From an uncultured beta proteobacterium (GTDB lineage: Bacteria; Pseudomonadota; Gammaproteobacteria; Burkholderiales; Burkholderiaceae_B), in the NCBI GenBank assembly GCA_903924715.1, contig CAIYCP010000391.1:1-11324 (forward strand): a stretch of 11,324 nucleotides of DNA, in the 5' to 3' direction. The notes under the pieces are model-generated. The model did no database searches. It was not told where the DNA came from and saw only the letters and a list, made by a program, of their open reading frames with translations. Positions 7,499-11,324 of the stretch are shown here, in pieces. Position numbers and translations under genes: made by a program. Within the stretch, counting starts at the first letter, position 1, and each line of letters begins with the position of its first letter.

Positions 7499-7900
7499 AT
7501 GAAACTCCGAATTATTGACGGCGTTGAAGTGCATTCTAGTTCTGGCAACGTATATGCTGACCTTGGTTTAGCTGATGCTGAGCAGCTCAAGATCAAGACC
7601 GTCTTGGTGATCGAAATCAGAAAAGCTATTAAGCTAAGTAAAAATCTGAGCTCTTTTGTCGAGAGCGCAAAGAACGATGATTTTTATTGGGTCGAAAAAA
7701 TCAAACTCGACTTTGCAATCGAGTTAGAGAGGTGTCGCCGTGATCTCAATATGACAGCTGCCGAGTTTGCAAAAGAACTTGGTGTCAGTCGGGCTTATAT
7801 GTCCAAGCTGTTTCGCGGGGATGTAAACCTCACGATCAAGTCAATGGTGAAACTTGCCCGAGCCGTGGGTGCACGGATTAGCCTGAGTACACACGACTAG
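7499..7900 (+). CDS. XRE-family HTH regulator, apparent chimera of two antitoxin-type families
   Basis: A 133-residue protein. Residues ~14-50 (SSGNVYADLGLADAEQLKIK, then TVLVIEIRKAIKLSKNLS) match the N-terminal arm and first helix of the COG5606/HTH_37 antitoxin family, whose members read SGNVFADLGLPDA..., with the HTH normally following. Here that HTH is missing. From ~52 the protein continues as a different XRE family: SFVESAKNDDFYWVEKIKLD and then a full HTH at about 75-125, with MTAAEFAKELGVSRAYMSKL (85-104), FRGDVNLTIKSMVKLARAVG and a short tail. The join falls near 7646-7655. The reading frame is intact, so a product could still bind DNA through the second HTH. No Shine-Dalgarno is visible and the coiled-coil gene ends 8 bp upstream, so translational coupling is plausible. 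No RelE/HigB-type toxin lies beside it. Family assignments are from recall of motifs. Confidence 0.75.
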   Translation: MKLRIIDGVEVHSSSGNVYADLGLADAEQLKIKTVLVIEIRKAIKLSKNLSSFVESAKNDDFYWVEKIKLDFAIELERCRRDLNMTAAEFAKELGVSRAYMSKLFRGDVNLTIKSMVKLARAVGARISLSTHD

Positions 7901-8081
7901 AGAGCAAGGCGGGCCTAATCTCAACAATGGTCCAGAGCCAGCCTTCAAACTCATTTTTCTTTTGAAGCGCTAAGATTGAACTTGGTTTAGGAATGTCTTG
8001 CCTCACGTCACGAGCCACTTTAATCCATAGCTCAATAGATTCTTTCGCGTCTAAGCCATCAGACCCTAGGATTTGGTTCAC
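7878..8081 (-). CDS. Small hypothetical ORF, possibly a gene remnant
   Basis: 67 codons from a GTG at 8081 (NQILGSDGLDAKESIELWIK...) to a TAA at 7878-7880. The composition looks protein-like, with amphipathic stretches such as SIELWIKVARDVRQD and a tryptophan-rich EFEGWLWTIVEI, but I do not recognise a family. The frame is already open five codons upstream (DNERIE) and stopped by TGA at 8097-8099. There is no proper ribosome site, and the 3' end overlaps the last 23 bp of the XRE gene. It begins exactly where the first copy of the 57-bp repeat lies, so it may be the tail of a gene truncated by the same rearrangement. It could also be spurious. Confidence 0.3.
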   Translation of the reverse strand: MNQILGSDGLDAKESIELWIKVARDVRQDIPKPSSILALQKKNEFEGWLWTIVEIRPALLSSRVYSG

Positions 8082-8087
8082 CTCAAT

Positions 8088-8144
8088 GCGCTCATTGTCT
8101 CAAGTTTTAAGCGATGAGAATCACGCGCAATTAGATGTTTTTCG
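8088..8144 (+). repeat. Direct repeat copy 1 (57 bp, pairs with 8485-8541)
   Basis: Aligned without gaps at an offset of 397 bp, it matches the second copy at 45 of 57 positions. In the frame that reads SLSQVLSDEN(HAQ)LDVFR here, the second copy reads SLFQVLSDEN(RTL)LDVIR. Several differences are synonymous (AGC/AGT, GAG/GAA, TCA/TCG, CGC/CGT), which suggests both derive from one protein-coding sequence. That frame is open from ATG 8086 to TGA 8158-8160. The phrase resembles the helix that opens winged-helix regulators of ArsR or HVO_A0114 type (L..LSDENR..LL..I), a tentative reading. Confidence 0.65.
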
Positions 8145-8150
8145 CACAGC

Positions 8151-8239
8151 GCGGCCCTGAAGCAATTAGCACTCTGGCGGATATGTTTTACTGGAATGAA
8201 TAACATGCCGAACACGTTGCGATTATCGATTATCAGTAA
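8151..8239 (+). pseudogene. higB: Degraded 3' end of a higB-like toxin gene
   Basis: Two short frames together read like the end of a RelE-fold HigB toxin. From 8175 the codons give WRICFT, the conserved NDQWR-CFxW region. One frame over, TGGAATGAA (8192-8200) gives WNE, then a TAA at 8201-8203, then HAEHVAIIDYQ and a stop at 8237-8239; HigB proteins end in patterns such as GxAxxVxIxDYH. Restoring one T near 8187-8192 would join WRICFT and WNE, and the TAA would replace the usual glycine codon. The stop lies 11 bp before higA, the normal higB-higA spacing. Possible upstream trace ALK (8154-8162) recalls the LEALKGD segment, implying an internal deletion. No functional toxin can be made. Confidence 0.55.
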
Positions 8240-8250
8240 TAAGGCTTGGT

Positions 8251-8511
8251 ATGGCACGTAAGGTACTCCTCTCGCACCCCGGCATCATTTTGCTTGAAGA
8301 TTGGCTCAAACCCTTGGGCTTGAGTCAAGCCGCTTTAGCACGAGCGATCGTGGTGGCGCCTCGCAGAATTAATGAAATTGTCAAAGGCTTAAGGGGTATT
8401 ACTGTTGATACCGCCTTACGATTGGCTGCATTTTTCGGTACCGACGCACAAAGTTGGATCAACTTACAAACGCATTACGACGTTGAGCTCGTTGTTCCAA
8501 GTTTTAAGTGA
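8251..8511 (+). CDS. higA: HigA-type antitoxin (XRE family), C-terminus replaced
   Basis: An 86-residue HTH protein that in intact modules binds and neutralises HigB and represses the operon. AAGG at 8241-8244 is 6 nt before the ATG. The N-terminus HPGIILLEDWLKPLGLSQ, the HTH segment QAALARAIVVAPRRINEIVK and GITVDTALRLAAFFGTDAQS are classic HigA, up to INLQTHYDVEL at residue 80. There HigA proteins usually continue for another 10-20 charged residues; here six different residues (VVPSFK) and a stop follow, encoded inside the second 57-bp repeat. The HTH is complete, so DNA binding may persist. Its toxin gene just upstream is broken, which makes it an orphan antitoxin or regulator. Confidence 0.85.
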   Translation: MARKVLLSHPGIILLEDWLKPLGLSQAALARAIVVAPRRINEIVKGLRGITVDTALRLAAFFGTDAQSWINLQTHYDVELVVPSFK

Positions 8512-8541
8512 TGAAAATCGCACACTGTTAGATGTTATTCG
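8485..8541 (+). repeat. Direct repeat copy 2 (57 bp, pairs with 8088-8144)
   Basis: Overlaps the last 27 bases of the higA-like gene in another frame and continues 30 bp past its stop. In the shared frame it encodes SLFQVLSDENRTLLDVIR and then runs on as QSRLQVRFRTGK without similarity to copy 1. The two copies bracket the higBA remnant. The 3' flank and the sense of the encoded peptide suggest the truncated front of another regulator gene. Confidence 0.65.
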
Positions 8542-8699
8542 TCAATCTCGACTGCAAGTTCGATTCCGTACCGGTAAGCAAACTGTAGAAATTTCATCAA
8601 AATGGATCAATGGTTGTTGCCTGCCAACCAAACTCCAGACGCGGTGTATCAAACCGCGAGCGGCGGCGGCGCGATGATTCTTGAAAAACATGGTGATTC

Positions 8700-8748
8700 A
8701 CTGCCAGAAACGTCTGATCCGCTACGCTCCTCAGACGTTTCTGGCAGT
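8700..8748. repeat. Perfect 18-bp inverted repeat with 13-nt loop
   Basis: ACTGCCAGAAACGTCTGA (8700-8717) and its exact reverse complement (8731-8748) flank the loop TCCGCTACGCTCC. A transcript from either strand would form a very stable hairpin. No T-run abuts it; on the minus strand the nearest is five Ts ten nucleotides further on (8685-8689). It may be a dispersed genomic repeat, an mRNA end structure, or a remnant of a mobile element. Confidence 0.85.
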
Positions 8749-8786
8749 ATGATGAAAGACGTAAAAGCAACTGCAACAACAGAGGT

Positions 8787-8829
8787 AAAAACGGGACAGC
8801 GCCGGAATAATGCAGCGCTGACCTTTTTT
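8787..8829. terminator. Likely bidirectional rho-independent terminator
   Basis: GGACAGCGC (8794-8802) pairs with GCGCTGACC (8815-8823) at eight of nine positions (one A-A mismatch) around a 12-nt loop. On the plus strand TTTTTT (8824-8829) follows directly. On the minus strand AAAAA at 8787-8791 gives UUUUU two nucleotides after the stem. It is well placed to end the kinase-regulator operon, 77 bp past the regulator stop, and plus-strand transcripts from the higA side. Confidence 0.6.
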
Positions 8830-8905
8830 CCAGGCATCGCGAAACGTGGGTTTTTCAGGGACGATTACCGCCAGAGCCTACGCTTGCATCAACCTTGCAG
8901 CGCGA

Positions 8906-9778
8906 TTATTCAGGGCTAAAGCGCGCACCAATCGCGGCGGCTGCCGAGCGCGTTTCAACACCCAGCTTGCTAAAGATATGCTCAAGGTGTTTGTTGACGG
9001 TGCGCGGACTCATGCCAAGTATCTCAGCGATGTCGCGGTTGGTTTTTCCTTTTGCAAGCCACGATAAGACTTCGCTTTCGCGTTGAGTGAGTGCGGCTTG
9101 CTGAAGACGTGCCGAATCACCGCCTATGGTACTGGTCTGGGCGAGCAAAAGCATGGTTTCACCCAATCCAACCTGGCCAAGATTGCGTACAGAAATTTCT
9201 GGATAACCCGTGATGGATAGTCGTTCGCTGCTGGTTTGAAGCAAGGCCGACAAATCCAGCGTTGAGAGATCGCCTTTTAGCCAGAGCCGGGCGCGCGGTG
9301 AGTGCCAAGCGACACGTCCCTGAGAGTCAATCAGGACCACGCCGAAACCGGCAACGTCGACAGCCTCACGTGCGAGGCGCGCCACCCGTGCGTTACGAAT
9401 ATGAACTTGCAGTCTTGCGAGTACCTCTTCGGCTTTGACTGGCTTGACAACATAATCCACCCCACCACTATCAAAGCCACTAATTAGAGCGTCGGTTTCG
9501 GATAGGCCAGTCATGAAAATCACAGGTAGGTGACTGAAGGCTGGATTTGTTTTGATGCGCCTGCAGGTTTCAAAACCTGACAAACCGGGCATCACCGCGT
9601 CAAGTAATACTGCGTCCACTAAGACCATCTCGAGGCGCTCAAGCGCGGCCTCGCCGCTGAGTGCAACCACCACGTTGTAACCTGCAGCCTCAAGAGCTTG
9701 GTACATCGGCCCCAAGCTGCTCGGTACGTCGTCGACGAGCAATACAATCGGGCGCATCGGTGTTGAGGCGTCATTCAT
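8906..9778 (-). CDS. Response regulator: receiver, PAS-like linker, LuxR-type HTH
   Basis: A 290-residue cytoplasmic transcription factor. The receiver domain (about 10-130) has the acidic pair D16/D17, phosphoacceptor D60 in LLDAVMPG, T90 in VIFMTG and K112 in VKPV, so phosphorylation should work. Residues ~138-220 (AGFGVVLIDSQGRVAWHSPRA) look like a degenerate PAS-type sensor segment, unusual between receiver and output. The C-terminus carries a LuxR/FixJ HTH (about 228-282): LTQRESEVLSWLAKGKTNRD, then IAEILGMSPRTVNKHLEHIF. The ATG overlaps the kinase gene's end in ATGAATGA, so the two are translationally coupled and the kinase is the obvious partner. No binding site or target gene can be assigned from the window. 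Confidence 0.94.
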   Translation of the reverse strand: MNDASTPMRPIVLLVDDVPSSLGPMYQALEAAGYNVVVALSGEAALERLEMVLVDAVLLDAVMPGLSGFETCRRIKTNPAFSHLPVIFMTGLSETDALISGFDSGGVDYVVKPVKAEEVLARLQVHIRNARVARLAREAVDVAGFGVVLIDSQGRVAWHSPRARLWLKGDLSTLDLSALLQTSSERLSITGYPEISVRNLGQVGLGETMLLLAQTSTIGGDSARLQQAALTQRESEVLSWLAKGKTNRDIAEILGMSPRTVNKHLEHIFSKLGVETRSAAAAIGARFSPE

Positions 9779-11324
9779 CGTGCGGCTGTTTGGTCAGTTT
9801 GAGTAAGGACTCGAAGTCAAAGCGCAAGACCATTGCACGTAAGATTTGCGTTAAGGACAGATGAGAAGGTTCGTGTTGCGCGTGGCTGTCCAACAGGTTG
9901 AGCAACCCTTGCACATGACCGGTTTTAAGAAGTTGCACCATTTTTTCTCGAAGGACCTCTGGAATGCTTTCTTCAGTCAAAGCAACTTCTGTGCCAAATT
10001 TTGCCGGCAAGTCGATGCCGTTGAGTTCGGCTGAGATCCATTCGATACCCAGATAGCGCCCCAGTACCCCGATGAGTTCAGACTCGAGCACAGGCTTGCT
10101 CACAAACGCCTGGCAGTTAGCCAGCGCAAGTTTGTCGGCGTGATTATCAAAGAGATTGGCCGATACCATGATGATCGGGATATTTGTGTAGCCACGCGTA
10201 CGAATCGCTTTTGCGGTCTCCCAGCCGTCCATCTCGTCCATCGAAATATCCAGCAAAATGGCATCCGGTTGCAGATCGCTCAAACTTTCAAGGCACTCGC
10301 TACCGCTCGCCGCCTCGCGCATGTTGAACCCCAACGGGCTTAGAAGTGCGGCGAGCATTTGTCGTTGGTCGGCCTGATCATCAACGGCTAAAAGTGTCAG
10401 GCGCTTGCCTATATAGCCAGACACCGCACCCACCGCCTGCATTTTAGGGCCGGGATACGCAGCGTGTGGCATATAGAGTTTGACGGTGAAAATGCTGCCT
10501 GAATGTTGTTTACTCGTCATTGATAAGTCGCCGCCCATCATCGAGGTCAATAAACCAGTGATCGTGAGGCCAAGGCCCGTACCAGGTTCGCCACGTAGGC
10601 GCGCGGCACCGCCACGCTCGAAAGGCAAGAAAATACGCTGTTGGTCTTGAGGCGCAATGCCGACTCCAGTATCTTCGACATGAAATTGCAAGACTTGAGT
10701 CCGTGCATCCACACGCAACGTCACGCAGCCTTTGTCTGTAAATTTGATCGCGTTGCCTAGCAAATTGATTAAGATCTGAGTGAGCCGTTTTGCGTCACCT
10801 TTGACCCAGGCGGGGAGTTCGCCGTTCAGTTGATATACAAATTCAAGGCCGCGCGCTTGCACCTGAGGTCGTACCATGCGCACGAGCTCGTCGAGCAGTT
10901 GAGGCAGCGGGATCGCAGTGGTTTCAAGCCGCAGTCGGCCTGATTCGATGTGCGCCAAATCCAGTAAGTCATCAATGAGCCCCGCCATATGTGAGCCACT
11001 GCGTTTGACTGTTTCAAGCGCCTCGCGTTGCGTACGCTCAAGTGTGTTGTCTTTAAGCAAAATATGCGAGTACCCAAGAATACTGTTTAGAGGTGTTCGC
11101 AATTCGTGAGTCATGCCGGCAACGTAGCGGCTCTTGGCGCGATTAGCTTGTTCGGCCTGTTCTTTGGCCAACTGAAGTGCTGCATCAGTACGTCTGAGCA
11201 CCTCCACTTCGCGTTGTAACAAACGACTTTGGGCGTTGGATTCTTCTTGAGCCAGGCGGCGACTTTCGCTGATTAATACGACCCACCAGCTACAGACTGC
11301 GACTAACAGCAGTAGCATTAAAAA
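9771..11324 (-). CDS. Hybrid sensor histidine kinase with C-terminal receiver (5' end outside window)
   Basis: 517 codons are visible. The frame stays open to the right edge (FLMLLLL...), so I treat the ATG at 11318 as internal and the sensor region as lying outside. Numbering from that ATG: the end of a membrane helix (1-16), a coiled-coil linker (19-65), the HisKA H-box MTHELRTPLN with H71, and HATPase_c with N189 in NLLGNAIKF, DTGVGI at 216-221 and GTGLGLTI at 246-253. A receiver domain follows (VDDQ at 312-315, phosphoacceptor D357 in ILLDISMDE, K408 in VSKPV). The last ~85 residues are helical without an obvious phosphotransfer histidine motif. The kinase should autophosphorylate and pass phosphate to its own receiver and to the overlapping regulator. 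The signal is unknown because the sensor is cut off. Confidence 0.93.
   Translation of the reverse strand, partial: FLMLLLLVAVCSWWVVLISESRRLAQEESNAQSRLLQREVEVLRRTDAALQLAKEQAEQANRAKSRYVAGMTHELRTPLNSILGYSHILLKDNTLERTQREALETVKRSGSHMAGLIDDLLDLAHIESGRLRLETTAIPLPQLLDELVRMVRPQVQARGLEFVYQLNGELPAWVKGDAKRLTQILINLLGNAIKFTDKGCVTLRVDARTQVLQFHVEDTGVGIAPQDQQRIFLPFERGGAARLRGEPGTGLGLTITGLLTSMMGGDLSMTSKQHSGSIFTVKLYMPHAAYPGPKMQAVGAVSGYIGKRLTLLAVDDQADQRQMLAALLSPLGFNMREAASGSECLESLSDLQPDAILLDISMDEMDGWETAKAIRTRGYTNIPIIMVSANLFDNHADKLALANCQAFVSKPVLESELIGVLGRYLGIEWISAELNGIDLPAKFGTEVALTEESIPEVLREKMVQLLKTGHVQGLLNLLDSHAQHEPSHLSLTQILRAMVLRFDFESLLKLTKQPHDE

Larger units (their letters stand above)
8542..8905. other. Gene-poor stretch after the higA-like gene
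   Basis: I see no convincing gene in these ~360 bp. A plus-strand frame from ATG 8602 to 8919 (MDQWLLPANQTPDAVYQTAS...) is open for 105 codons, but it runs through both arms of a hairpin and a likely terminator and antisense into the response regulator gene, and it has no ribosome site. A small inverted repeat CGCGGT/ACCGCG (8640-8645, 8653-8658) and a GGC-repeat patch at 8660-8673 are present. The notable contents are the 18-bp inverted repeat and the bidirectional terminator listed separately. Confidence 0.6.

Noticed and set aside
8706..8717. AAACGTCTGA in the hairpin arms as a Neisseria-type DNA uptake sequence
   Set aside because: It shares CGTCTGA with the DUS core but lacks the preceding GC and following A of GCCGTCTGAA, and the only copies I noticed are the two hairpin arms.
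8700..8748. Integron attC site or transposon terminal repeats
   Set aside because: No GTTRRRY/RYYYAAC core sites, no transposase or integrase reading frame, and no flanking target duplication is visible.
8597..8837. Minus-strand frames at 8597-8779 and 8649-8837 as genes downstream of the response regulator
   Set aside because: They lie over the terminator and hairpin, overlap each other and show no protein-like features.
8602..8919. Plus-strand 105-codon frame starting at ATG 8602
   Set aside because: It crosses both arms of the 18-bp inverted repeat and a likely terminator, ends antisense in the response regulator gene, and has no ribosome site or recognisable domain.

Overview
The window looks like chromosomal DNA of a betaproteobacterium, most likely Burkholderiales (an Alcaligenaceae-like relative would fit). 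The pointers are a Bug/TctC-type tripartite tricarboxylate receptor, an MHS-type MFS carrier, a branched-chain-amino-acid-type binding protein, and a hybrid histidine kinase overlapping a LuxR-type response regulator. Base composition is near 50% GC by eye, moderate for that order. No rRNA, tRNA, CRISPR array, phage gene or intact insertion sequence was seen.

Left part (1-5603, mostly plus strand) is solute uptake. It holds the nearly complete ATPase of a MalK/UgpC-type ABC importer that runs off the left edge, a periplasmic binding protein of the branched-chain amino acid (HAAT) type, an MHS-family proton symporter, a small four-helix membrane protein on the minus strand, and a Bug-family periplasmic receptor with a Tat-like leader. 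None of the binding proteins has its own permease in the window, so the segment is a patchwork and not one transport operon.

Middle part (5604-7136) has a minus-strand short-chain dehydrogenase (SDR) that converges on a stray secretion-signal fragment. Divergent from the SDR is a tiny cysteine-rich DUF5522-type protein, preceded by a 20-bp-period tandem repeat.

The accessory part (about 7137-8850) is the most unusual. A coiled-coil membrane-anchored protein with 11-residue repeats lies 8 bp upstream of an XRE regulator. That regulator appears to be a chimera of two different antitoxin-type families. Next come a small unrecognised minus-strand ORF and the frameshifted tail of a higB-like toxin gene. 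These are followed by a higA-like antitoxin gene that lacks its usual C-terminus. The higBA remnant is bracketed by two diverged 57-bp direct repeats (45 of 57 identical) whose differences respect one reading frame. A perfect 18-bp inverted repeat and a likely bidirectional terminator follow. I read this stretch as decayed and recombined toxin-antitoxin material.

Right part (8906-11324, minus strand) is a two-component operon. A hybrid sensor kinase, cut by the right edge, overlaps by 8 nt a response regulator with receiver, PAS-like and LuxR-type HTH regions. Its target genes are not visible.
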